Source: Klebsormidium nitens (lineage: Eukaryota; Streptophyta; Klebsormidiophyceae; Klebsormidiales; Klebsormidiaceae). From it: a DNA stretch of 32,151 nucleotides. This document shows positions 22,830-32,151 of this stretch, piece by piece (positions within the stretch are counted from its first letter, which is position 1; each line of letters starts with the position of its first letter). The DNA is taken from assembly GCA_000708835.1 (NCBI GenBank), contig DF237745.1, forward strand, positions 1-32,151, given 5' to 3'. Under the pieces are notes generated by a model. It worked only from the letters and a program-made list of their open reading frames with translations. It was not told where the DNA came from and searched no databases. The translations under genes and the position numbers were made by a program.

Positions 22830-23758
22830 CGCCCCAGACACGTCCTTGACATCTAAAACGTCAGCGGCGACCACCTATCCACTAACCTTTTCTCCTAGAG
22901 CAATTGTCGAACAGAATTGCTCCACTGGCATCGTTGCCACAAGGACACCCCCGCCGCTCTGCCATCCTTCTCAGGCTTCTTTTGTCCCTGTCACTGTCAC
23001 TGTCCCTTGTCCCTCAGGGGCTGTATCTTGATCAGTCTGAGACAGTGACACTAGGAGAGTGAGAGGTCTGAAACTGGCCCAGTGGGTTTGAACTTTGATC
23101 TTCAGTGGCACGGGGAATTCGCACCAAGCTCTTACGAAAATTATTTTTTTCCTTTTTTGAATTTCGCCCCAGGGTTTTGTGGATTATTTGAGTTTCGCAC
23201 TAGCCAAGATCTACAGTGTTTTAGGCACATTTTACGTGTTTCCAGGGTACATTTGAGTTTATTCTGATTTCGCACTTTCGCACTAAGGTCAAAATAATTC
23301 CCGGAAATTTTCGCACCGAGGCCATACGCATTATTTTTGGTGCGAATTCCCCGTGCCACTACGGTAGACTTCGATCTGACTGTGCGCGGCCTGGCGCGCT
23401 ATCCGAGTCAGAGGCATATCGAACGTTTTATTTCTCGCCAGCTGGGACAGGTAGATAATCGACGGTCAAGATCTTCTTGTTTTCACATGGCCTTCCAACG
23501 ATATCGGAATCCCGCACTAACCCAAACTAACCCGCACAAACCCCCGTACTAACCTCCCTGTAGAGAATACCGTAATACGTGCACAGTTCACTGTTCAGGC
23601 TTCAGCCTTCCACTTTCCAGCCTTCAGGTGCTTCAGCCTCAGGTGCTTCATGCGCGGACAGGCGCTTCGTTCTTGCGTTCAAGGAGCCCTTTCGAGTTCG
23701 AAAATCCGGCTTCACTCCTAGGGGTTAGAAGGAGGTTGGGTCTGAGGAACTCTGAGCA
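22830..23758. other. Divergent intergenic region between PP2-A10-like and bL28m genes
   Basis: This spacer should contain both promoters. It holds the foldback element at 23104-23360. It also has a short C-rich run with repeated ACTAACC/CCCGCAC words (about 23510-23553) and overlapping CTTCAG(G/C) repeats (about 23597-23652). No coding frame in it shows a family signature. Confidence 0.5.
23104..23360. mobile_element. MITE-like foldback element with 22-bp perfect terminal inverted repeats
   Basis: The termini are 23104-23125, beginning AGTGGCACGGGG and ending GCACC, and 23339-23360, which is its exact reverse complement. The 257-base element is AT-rich between the ends and has no coding capacity. 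Inside, the motif TTCGCACC(A/G)AG...TACG...ATTATTTTT occurs near both ends in the same orientation (from 23118 and from 23310). Related TTTCGCAC words recur between them. I found no convincing target-site duplication. The size and structure fit a non-autonomous DNA transposon or a foldback repeat. Confidence 0.6.
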
Positions 23759-24743
23759 ATGCCTCTGGGGATCTGCCAGCATTTAGCTAGGGAAGTGATG
23801 AAAAGGGGCAGGCGTGGATTATATGCTGGGGAAAGAATACGCTTTGGGGATCAGATTAGTGAAGATGGAGGAAACAGGTGAGGAAAGTGTACCGAAAAGC
23901 GGGATAAGGTCATGGAGCTTGCTTCCCCTGCCAGTTGTCTGGATGTGGCAGTCTGCCTGCATTCAAGTAGCAATCAGAGGGTGGTAGATGCTTGTCCTAA
24001 TGAGCGACACTTTCTTCTGATTCATCTGGCAGTGGTAATGATATCCTTTGTAGTAAATGCTGATTTGGCTGCCCATGAACTTGAGTTTCCATGTGTGCAA
24101 GAGATGCAAGACTTCAGGTGAAACATCCCTTTGGTGATGCTCATGCACCAGCCCAAAAAAGGATCCTTTCTAGCTGTACTCAGGACGGATGGTTCATAGC
24201 ATTCTGGCCACCATCTGGCCACACTTCTTCCAGGATGCGCTATATATTTCGCATATAGTTCGAATGAATCTGCAGCATATTCATCACACTTAGACCATTG
24301 TAAACCACTTTTCAGACGCTCAATTGTGGAAGGATTTATTGCAAAACATAGATTTGCGTAACTTTCCGAGGCATTTTTTGAACCACCTAATGCAGCTGCT
24401 CAATCTCAGGCTTTGTGAGGCTTGAGGAGATTCTGGGGAGAAGTTTCTGCAGGACCTTTGAGCAGGGTGTCTTGGTGTTGTCTCCATGTACAGGACAAAG
24501 CGGACATGGAAGCCCAATGTGCAATGGAAGCGCGTGTTCAGTTTAGCTTTGGATGAAATGGTCAGAATACGTATGACTACACAAGCGCTGCACCAAATTG
24601 ATGCTGCCGGCGGCATTGATGAGTATCTGCTGAATACCCCACAAGAGAAGTTGAATTCAGATGTAGGAATGAAGCTCCGGGGCCGCATTGTGGAGGCACT
24701 TGCAATCAGGAAGAAAGAAAGGCTCGCACAAGTATCTCAATAA
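23759..24743 (+). CDS. Mitochondrial large-subunit ribosomal protein bL28m, two exons
   Basis: Exon 1 is 23759-23877, from ATG to a GTGAGG donor. Exon 2 is 24494-24743 after a TGTACAG acceptor. Phases agree and give 122 residues. Exon 1 reads 'RGRRGLYAGERIRFGDQISE', the typical start of bL28. The joined sequence continues 'NRTKRTWKPNVQWKRVFS', then 'TTQALHQIDAAGGIDEYLLN' and 'SDVGMKLRGRIVEAL', as in plant mitochondrial forms. bL28 sits in the large subunit near the peptide exit side. The first exon is too short to stand out on its own and was placed by homology. The basic N-terminal stretch 'MPLGICQHLAREVMKRGRR' may serve for import. Mitochondrial rather than plastid assignment rests on the 'GGIDEYLL' segment and is fairly secure. 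Confidence 0.85.
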
Positions 24744-26141
24744 GAGCATAGTTAGGAAGTTGTGAAACCCCCAGTTTGTACATATCAACAATCAAAAGCA
24801 CCTGTTTGGAGCGAATCTTGGATACTGGGGAGACATACACAGCAAGAGCAGTCGCGTCGCGTGACCAGCAGGAATGTACAGATTCTTGTACCTACAAAAG
24901 TAGGTAGTATTCCAATATCTCTTCTGTCAGTGAGATATGACGATCGAGACATTGGGCTTCGTTTCTGAGCCAATGTCAGAATTGAAAGGAACGATCGCAC
25001 ACTAAGTACCATAGGCCTCCACTTTTTATGTTGGTTTTTGAATAGATGTACAGATAGGGTCTAAGATGAGTGATTACGATTGTTGATCTGTTCACAGTGG
25101 TCATGTTCTACTTCATATACGTACTGGTTTGCTTCAAAGACAATTCCATAATGGTTTCGATGTTCAGCCTCTGCGGCCACGCATGCGGGAACGCTTACAC
25201 ATCTTGTGCAAGGTTTCAACTTCCATGCAACTAGCACGATGGTATTACACTGCTAAAAGATATCTGGCAAACATGCAACTGAAATGCAGGATATGTATAT
25301 GCAGACGCGAAGCTTAAGTGATCTTCATGTATAATGGTAACTTCCAATTTATCAACTCGATCAATACACAGATATATATGCCGATCCGCCATCACTTAGG
25401 CTCAGGCCGCCCATGCACATATGCAGCTTTAATTCGATACCCAATTACTCCAATTGGCGTGCATGCTTCAGTGAATTGAGCGATTCTGTTAAGCTATATG
25501 GTTGCAAATTGAAGCTCGTATAGTCCGAAATTAGCATGAGTAAGACACCCATGTGAGACACCGACATACGTGCCATGGCTATAGCTACCAATGGCCAGTG
25601 ATCGAGGCCCAGTCGGGAATGCTGCAATTCGTAAATGTGTGTACATTGTTCAGCTGATCGGAAGTTATAAGTCCCGGCTCGCTGAGTATTATAGCTTCTT
25701 TACAATCATTTACGCAATACAAGAACTTGATTAGCTACCACGGCTAACATTTACTCGAGTTATAGTCCGTTCTTGATCTAGCTCATTTGGCCGGTCTGTT
25801 AGTATGGCTCAGTTCATCATGTGTAGAGATTCTTTGATCACACGAAATTTGCAGCAACAGCAAGCGGCGGATTTAAGTAGATCTCTGAACACAAAGCAAA
25901 TCCTTCTTTGCAACTCCATGCTGCATAGCCCTTTTCGCACGTTCAAATAGCATGCTTGAAACGAACATACCGTGCAACTGCTGGGTTGACTGTACAGTGG
26001 GGCCCAACTTTGCAGAGACAGACAGTCTCGTAGTCCAAGGGCAACACAGTGCCTCATCGGAAAGCCAGATCAGACGGTCAAAGTCTACTGTTTCTCTTGT
26101 GCCTCAGGAAGGATTCTGACTCAACGAATCAAAAATGACAA
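24744..26141. other. AT-rich convergent intergenic region
   Basis: About 1.4 kb separates the stop codons of bL28m and SecE. Nothing with coding character is visible on either strand, and no repeat longer than a few bases stands out. It presumably contains the two 3' untranslated regions. Confidence 0.45.
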
Positions 26142-26966
26142 TCAAAAGCCGAGGCTGCCCTTCACGGCGTCTCGGAGGGGCCCATCCTCGAAAAAAGCCT
26201 TCGTCCCTTCGGACAGGCCATAGTTGAGCACGGTGAGCGCAGTGGCGGCCCCCACCAGCATGCCCATCACCAGCGCGGTTGTCCCGGCCACCTGCCCCAG
26301 CGGCGGCCAGTTGATGAGCCCAATCTCCTCGAGCACCCCCGCGTAAAATGCGGAGCTGCTGCGCGCCGGCTCCCCACCGGGCACTCCCTGCAGAGCCTTG
26401 CGCAACGCCTGCAGTTCGGCAGCCTGCTCATCCGCAGACTGCGCCGCAGTGGGCTTGGCCTCCACCCCGTCTGACTGCTCTCGGGCTGCCCCCTCCGCAG
26501 CGGCTGTGCTCGTCACTGGCTCACTCGCTGGCTGGGCCTTCTGCTGAACCCCCTCTTGCGTCCTCTCTGTTTGTTTGGGCTGCACCAGGGTTGCATTGGC
26601 CTCCTCTTCCCGGGCCTTGCTTGGCGGCTGTGCAATGTTTTCTTGCTTCCCCTTTTGCTCTCCTGCTTCCTTCTGCTCTGGCCGCGGGGCGGGTGGCTTC
26701 AGCTGCAGTTTCTTGCCCACCAGGGCCACCTTCCCGCTTTGCTTCCGGGTCGCCTGTGCCCGCACACTTGTCCGGCCCGCCCCTCCTGCAACCCGGCGTC
26801 GCCTCCAGAAGTCTGCAGACCCTTGACCTTGGGCGCATCTACAACTTGTTTGGCAGCTGTGTGGACCCCATGTTCCCACATCTGTACTGTTCCAGCGGGC
26901 CCTGAGGGAAAGACGAGCAAACGAGGTGAGGCGAAACTCGCTGCTTACACAGAGTGATCGCCACAT
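26142..26966 (-). CDS. SECE1: Preprotein translocase subunit SecE, plastid-type
   Basis: SecE clamps the SecY channel in the thylakoid Sec pathway. The diagnostic part is the last 68 residues: 'FYAGVLEEIGLINWPPLGQV' (amphipathic helix with the conserved WP) followed by a single membrane segment 'GTTALVMGMLVGAATALTVL' and a short tail. The match is to plant SECE1. Ahead of it lies a long K/Q/E/A-rich linker (about residues 65-200) and a basic, S/R-rich leader ('MWRSLCVSSEFRLTSFARLS') that suits a transit peptide. The start is uncertain. ATG 26966 is preferred for its leader; ATG 27005 is also in frame. Alternatively, a GTAAGC...CCCTCAG pair would excise 47 bases within the leader and use another ATG just upstream. 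The frame downstream of the leader is unbroken. At 274 residues it is longer than the usual plant protein because of the linker. Confidence 0.82.
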   Translation of the reverse strand: MWRSLCVSSEFRLTSFARLSLRARWNSTDVGTWGPHSCQTSCRCAQGQGSADFWRRRRVAGGAGRTSVRAQATRKQSGKVALVGKKLQLKPPAPRPEQKEAGEQKGKQENIAQPPSKAREEEANATLVQPKQTERTQEGVQQKAQPASEPVTSTAAAEGAAREQSDGVEAKPTAAQSADEQAAELQALRKALQGVPGGEPARSSSAFYAGVLEEIGLINWPPLGQVAGTTALVMGMLVGAATALTVLNYGLSEGTKAFFEDGPLRDAVKGSLGF

Positions 26967-27005
26967 GGCAACATCGAAGTCAGACAACCAAGATGCCTGC
27001 TCCAT

Positions 27006-28688
27006 CTTTGCCAACAAAATCTTTGGCCTGTTGAGGCGTCCACAACTCCTTCCCTGCATCAACGCAAGTTGCCCTCTTCCCTGGCGCATGCTCCAGTGCT
27101 CACCTGCCTGTGGGGGCCCATTGCAGCGCTGCTGCTCGAGACTGCCCCGTAGCGAGGGCCCCACGTGCGGCTCCTATCCCCGCACAGTGCAGCCGCTCCA
27201 ATGCTGTGACCGCCATGCCTGCGCACCAGCAAACAGACTCAAACACACAGGTAACAGGGATGCGTGTGCGATTCGTCATGCGGTGTGCATTCCGGTACAT
27301 TCACCAGAAAAGACCCATCACTTTCAAGAGGAGGCTTTGCGCGAGCACAGTCAGCAGGCGGGTGCCATAGCAGTGCAGCGCGCCGCGCCCTGGCAGGTGG
27401 TGGGCATGGGGAGCACACGCTGCAGTCACACTGCAACAGCTGTCTTGAATGCACCAGTTAGCAGGCCCAATCACCAACGGCCCTGCCAATGTGAAGCCAT
27501 CCCAGGCACTTGCTTGCCTTCCACCAGCAGCAGAGTGGTTTTGTTAGCGAAAAATGAACAGCATGTCCAGCCAGTGGCACCGTCTCACCGTCACGTTGCC
27601 CGTGCTGTGTCGGCCACACCTGACAGCGCTGGAAGCAATGGGTCCTGAAGCGGAGTCTCCGGCGACAACAGGCCAGGAATAGCTGCAGCCCACAAAAAGA
27701 ATGGCAGGTGACGTAATGTAATGGAAATGTAATGTAATGGACTGCTTGTTGGGGGCAGCGGAGAGCAGGCAAAAGAAAGCCCAGGAAGTAGGAGATGCAG
27801 CGGGCACTGCTAGTGCCCACAAAAGGATAACTTTTTTGGATTAAGTTGCCCGATACGTGCACGTCAATGACCAGCACAGCAACCTGCATATTGTGCTCTG
27901 CGTCATTCAGATAGGAGAGAACCATTTGAACGCGCCACATTCGACATACTAGCATAAGCAATGAAACTGGTCTGGGTAGATGCAGCCACAGAAAGAAGAA
28001 AAAGTACGGTCCCCACCTGCAGAATTCACCAACTGAAGCGAGCACTCCCGCCTGATTTCGATGTGAGCAAAGCACGACTGCTCCAAGCAACTTTTGTAAC
28101 CGCTCCTCACAGAATGGTGCCAATTACCGATTCCCTCTTCACCTCCCCCAATCTCAAGCTAGCGTACTGCAGTCTCACAATGCTGTAAAGGGGACAACCG
28201 ACAATTGCCCTCTCAAAATCCTTCGAATCCAATCAGAACCTGGGACCTTTGAAAGGACAGCCTTCTCGCACAAAGGGAGCCTTCAAAGACAGCCCTCTTC
28301 AACTTGGTCTCCAAGAAGACAGCAAGTTATTAATTTATAATAGAGAAGAAGCAGGCCGGTTGCCAAGCTGCCGTTTCCTGTGACGAGTGGAATTTTCAAG
28401 GCAGCAGCAAGCATTCCCAGGTAACGGATGGCACCGTTACGGGCCTCGGCGTGAGCTTAGAATGCTCAGTGAGAAGTCCGGTTTGAAATTTAATCAAGCT
28501 CAAAAACTGTGTGAGCTTCTTCGCAAGCAGAGGTCGGCTGCGGATCTGATCAATGCCAATGGGCTGCTGGTCCGTTCCTACAGTGTTGTGATCTGTACTC
28601 CTCATACTGGTCATAATCTCCTCCTGCCCCAGCCTTCAGGTGGTGGCAGGGCATCTGCTTTGCTGCACACCTTGTATTGTGTGGCGCC
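27006..28688. other. Divergent intergenic region between SecE and mitochondrial EF-Tu genes
   Basis: I see no well-supported gene here. A 221-codon minus-strand frame (28123-27458) and shorter plus-strand frames have irregular composition (runs of F, C, W, H) and no motif. A small direct repeat of TGTAATG words occurs at about 27713-27740. A plus-strand frame from ATG 28462 runs past the EF-Tu start in a different frame. It may be a leader ORF or belong to an unseen 5' exon. Confidence 0.4.
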
Positions 28689-31600
28689 ATGCTCCGGGTG
28701 CGGCTTCCCCTTGCGTGGTCGCAGGGCGTGCCCCGCGGCGCTGCCTGGTCCGCTGTTTGGGAGCGCTGGGATGCTGCGCTGGGGGCGGGCCCTGCTCTTG
28801 CGGCGGAGGGGGCCGGTGTTGCGCCCGGCATGCTGGGGGCAGCGCCGGCGGCGGGGCAGCGCTGGGCGGCGCGCCTCATGTCCACCTTTGTGCGCAGGTG
28901 AGGCGCCAGCTGCGTGGTGGGATGAGGGCAGCGGGGGGCTCCGGGGTGCCGGTTTCGGGTTTAGATTGCTTAGGTGTCAGAGAAGCACGGACATCCGAGC
29001 AGAATGACTTGTATCTGCAGTCGACCAGCCATCAGCGTTTCCTTGATCGTCCTGCCAGCTTCTGGTCGCTGGGGCTCAGGGCTCGGAGCCTGGCTGCCTG
29101 CTATATCGTGCAGTGTGCCAGCACTGGTTGTCAGCGCAGTGGCTGGAAGCAGGCAGAGCGGTGCTGACTGCGTGCCCTGTGTGTGCGGTGCAGCAAGCCC
29201 CACCTGAACATCGGGACCATCGGGCATGTGGACCACGGCAAGACCACGCTCACGGCCGCCATCACCAAGGTCAGCGCCCGCATGCGCGCCATGATTGCTC
29301 GGGACGCTTGCTCCCTCTATGCTTCATGCTTCTCTGAGCAATGCTGGCAGGCAGGCCTGGTGCAGTGGGCCTGAGCCTGAGTGTGCTGGGTGCAGGTGTT
29401 GTCGGAGCAAGGGCAGGCTAAGGCGGTGGCGTTCAACGAGATTGACAAGGCCCCTGAGGAGAAGGCGCGCGGTATCACCATTGCCACGGTGAGACTCGCG
29501 CATCATGGCAACATGGCGTGCCTCTTCTCTCTTGTCCACTGCTTGCATGCTGCAGTGCGATGGAGTGGTGGTAGCGCTGCACGCTGGCTGGCAACTGCAC
29601 GTCCTGACTGGTTATACTGCTGGGGTGGCTGCAGGCCCACGTGGAGTATGAGACGGACAAGCGGCACTACGCCCACGTGGACTGCCCTGGTCATGCCGAC
29701 TACGTCAAGGTCAGCCCACCGACGGCCCACTTGTACGCAGGGAGACGCTTTATGTAATTTCGTGAAAGTACCGGTAATATTTCTGGGGTGCGCAGTGTGC
29801 CCCGATCCAGTCGAGACCCAGTCACCAAGCAGTCAGCATACCTGGCAGACATTGGTGGTTTACATATGGCCCGCATGTCCTCGAATGCAGACATCCAAAG
29901 ATCCAAAGGCAGGGGCCCAGCTAATGCAAAGATTCCCCTGCTTAGCATATCGACTGTGTTTCGTTGGCTTGCAAGGTTCTTGCAAGTGGAAATAGGTCAC
30001 AGTGGGCTTCATGACTACTCGCACATTTTTCGTAGGGCCTTGCAGCTTGTGGGCCTATGTTTGCCCCCCCACCCTTTCTGCCGGATCTGTCAACCAGTCA
30101 GGGTATGTCAACTTGGTTCTACAATTCCTGATTTGTGCTCCATCAGGTACTTCAGCCGTTTGCTCAGGTCTCTTTCGTCTGGGCTGCCCTGCTTGGCTGA
30201 CTGCTGCCGGTGGGTTGGCTTGTGTGTGCAGAACATGATTACGGGCGCAGCGCAGATGGATGGGGGCATCCTGGTGGTGTCGGCCCCCGATGGGCCCATG
30301 CCCCAGACGCGCGAACATATCCTGCTCGCTCGCCAGGTACGCGTTGTGCGCGCGTTTGCAACCGCCATGCGCTTTCTTTGACTGCAGCCCTCCTGAGTCA
30401 GTTGCGCTGCCTGTTGGAGACTCCCCGCGACTTGTTCGTTGCAATCGAGAGAGGGCGCTCTGACGGCGGCACGGTTGTGGGCGGGGTGCAGGTGGGCGTG
30501 CCGTCGCTGGTGTGCTTCCTGAACAAGGTGGATGCCGTGGACGACGAGGAGCTGCTGGAGCTCGTCGAGATGGAGCTGCGAGGTGGGCGGCGCAGGACAA
30601 GGCCCGAGGCTGCGGTCCTGCCGCAGTTCTTCGTTCCGGGAAATCTCACCTTATTCTGGCATGCAGTGGACAAACATGCTGGGTGCGGCTGTAGGCCAGC
30701 CATGGTTGCGACTAGGATTGGAGAAGTGTGATTTGGACGGGGCCAGGCTTCTGGGAGGGGGACGCGGCCTGCCTACTGACTGTGTGCCTGCTGCTGGTGC
30801 AGAGCTGCTGACGTTCTACAAGTTCCCGGGTGACGACATCCCGATTGTGCGCGGCAGTGCGCTGGCGGCGCTGGAGGGGCGCGACCCCGAGATTGGGCGC
30901 GACGCAATCTTGAAGCTGATGGCGGCGGTGGACGCGTACATCCCGGAGCCGGTGCGTCAGTTGGACAAGCCGTTTAGCATGCCCATCGAGGACGTCTTCT
31001 CCATCCAGGGCCGCGGCACCGTCGTCACGGGGCGGGTGGAGCAGGGCGTGGTGCGCACGGGCGAGGACGTGGAGATCGTGGGGATCAAGGAGAAGCCGCT
31101 GCGCACGACGATCACGGGCGTGGAGATGTTCAAGAAGACGCTGGACCAGGGCCAGGCGGGCGACAACGTGGGGCTGCTCATGCGCGGCCTCAAGCGCGAG
31201 GACGTGCAGCGCGGGCAGGTCGTGTGCAAGCCGGGCAGCGTGAAGACCGCGCGCCGCTTCGAGGCCGAGATCTACATCCTCACCAAGGAGGAGGGCGGCC
31301 GCCACACCGCCTTCTTCAAAAACTACCGCCCCCAGGTCAGCGCCCGCACATGTGCACCGCACCGGCAGGACCAGCCTCTCAACGGCCGGTGCCGCAGCCG
31401 GAGCAATCCACGCTGCACCATCCGCAGTCCTTAGCGTACGGCCTGCTCCTCGCTTGTTGGAGCAGTGCGTGCTGCACCTCATGCTGACACAGCTGGAGGG
31501 CCGCCGGATGCTCCTTGAATACTCTTTGAATGCCCTTGACCCGTGCAGTTCTATCTGCGCACCGCTGACATCACGGGGTCCATCACGCTGCCGGAGGGGG

Positions 31601-31896
31601 TGGAGATGGTGATGCCCGGCGACAACATCCGCGCCACGCTCGACCTGCTCACGCCCATTGCCCTCGACCCAGGTCAGCGCTTCCATCCTGTCATTGCAAG
31701 AGGATCATGCCTGGCAAGTGATTCTCTTACAGATTGACAAGAGGCACGTGCTTCCGGCCTGCGGACGCCTGTCAAACCTGGTCCAACTTGCTTTAAATTG
31801 ATCCCCCCTGTTGCATGCATTGCAGGGTTGCGGTTTGCGCTTCGAGAAGGCGGTAGAACTGTTGGAGCGGGGGTCGTTTCCAAGGTCCTGAGCTGA
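28689..31896 (+). CDS. TUFM: Mitochondrial elongation factor Tu, nine exons
   Basis: EF-Tu brings aminoacyl-tRNA to the organelle ribosome as a GTP complex. Exons: 28689-28897, 29194-29269, 29396-29488, 29635-29709, 30232-30336, 30492-30582, 30803-31335, 31549-31672, 31826-31896; 458 residues with all phases consistent. Residues 1 to about 66 are R/A/W-rich without acidic clusters at the start, a mitochondrial presequence. The GTPase motifs are complete: 'GHVDHGKT' (80-87), 'RGITI' (120-124), 'DCPGH' (142-146), 'NKVD' (197-200) and 'GSALAALEG'. Domain 2 ('[18 protein letters not shown]') and domain 3 ('[14 protein letters not shown]', '[12 protein letters not shown]', ending 'GVVSKVLS') are present. 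The wording of the effector region and the C-terminus fit plant mitochondrial rather than plastid EF-Tu. Confidence 0.93.
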
Positions 31897-32151
31897 TTGG
31901 CACATTGCATATATGCTTACTTTTGAATCGAGATCATGGACAACGCCATGTGGCACAACGAATCTACGTGATTTGGCAGCTTGGCAGATTCATCATTGCA
32001 AGCATTAGTATTGGAACTTCGGATGCCCACTGCATGATGCCGTGTCACTCTACGAACCATTACGAAGGTGATTCGGCCTGGCCCGACCCATCCAATCGCT
32101 CATGATTTCAATCTTGAAATCGTGTCTACTCTGACATGTAACGATTACGAC
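31897..32151. other. 3' flank of the EF-Tu gene to window end
   Basis: This 255-base non-coding flank has no recognisable gene. A TGTAA occurs about 15 bases before the window end and could act in 3' end formation, but it is equally likely by chance. Confidence 0.4.

Noticed and set aside
23141-23359. 72-codon minus-strand frame inside the foldback element
   Set aside because: It is lysine/asparagine-rich, created by the AT-rich repeat interior, and bounded by the element's own terminus.
23510-23553. Interstitial telomere repeat (ACTAACCC-like words)
   Set aside because: The words are irregular and do not match the plant TTTAGGG repeat over consecutive units.
27458-28123. 221-codon minus-strand open frame between SecE and EF-Tu
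   Set aside because: It is rich in F, C, W and H with no domain or motif. It reads as chance openness in non-coding DNA.
30712-31686. 324-codon minus-strand open frame
   Set aside because: It is antisense to EF-Tu exons 7 and 8, whose sense frame is a clear match. GC-rich third positions create the shadow.

Overview
The window is nuclear DNA of a photosynthetic eukaryote, most likely a streptophyte green alga (Klebsormidium-like; this is inferred, not proven). Nearly every gene is split by GT-AG introns of about 125-1600 bp. Coding exons are GC-rich, and the spaces beyond gene ends are AT-rich. Several products carry plastid- or mitochondrion-type leaders. One gene belongs to a plant membrane-protein family often labelled PHLOEM PROTEIN 2-LIKE A10, which favours the land-plant lineage over chlorophytes.

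Layout. (1) 29-2807, plus: a decayed PIN/FEN1-like nuclease gene of a mobile-element-associated type. It keeps one clean intron but has three frame breaks. (2) 2808-3850: a GC-rich degenerate repeat tract. (3) About 5118-3900, minus: an unrecognised gene candidate with good splice signals. (4) 5563-9994, plus: plastid-type transaldolase, ten exons. (5) 13744-11056, minus: NagZ-like family 3 glycoside hydrolase, three exons. (6) 14681-19517, plus: M16 zinc metallopeptidase, eight exons, with a plastid leader followed by a twin-arginine signal. (7) 22829-21066, minus: the PP2-A10-like membrane protein, two exons. (8) 23104-23360: a short foldback element. (9) 23759-24743, plus: mitochondrial ribosomal protein bL28m, two exons, the first only 119 bp. 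(10) 26966-26142, minus: plastid SecE. (11) 28689-31896, plus: mitochondrial EF-Tu, nine exons.

The well-supported genes alternate strictly in strand (+ - + - + - +), so every neighbouring pair is either divergent or convergent. At least five of the seven appear to serve organelles: transaldolase, M16 protease and SecE in the plastid, bL28m and EF-Tu in the mitochondrion. The NagZ-like enzyme could act on plastid peptidoglycan, but its leader does not look like a transit peptide. No tRNA, rRNA or CRISPR was seen. Exon coordinates were read by eye from splice sites, reading frame and family similarity; transcripts would settle the starts and untranslated regions.
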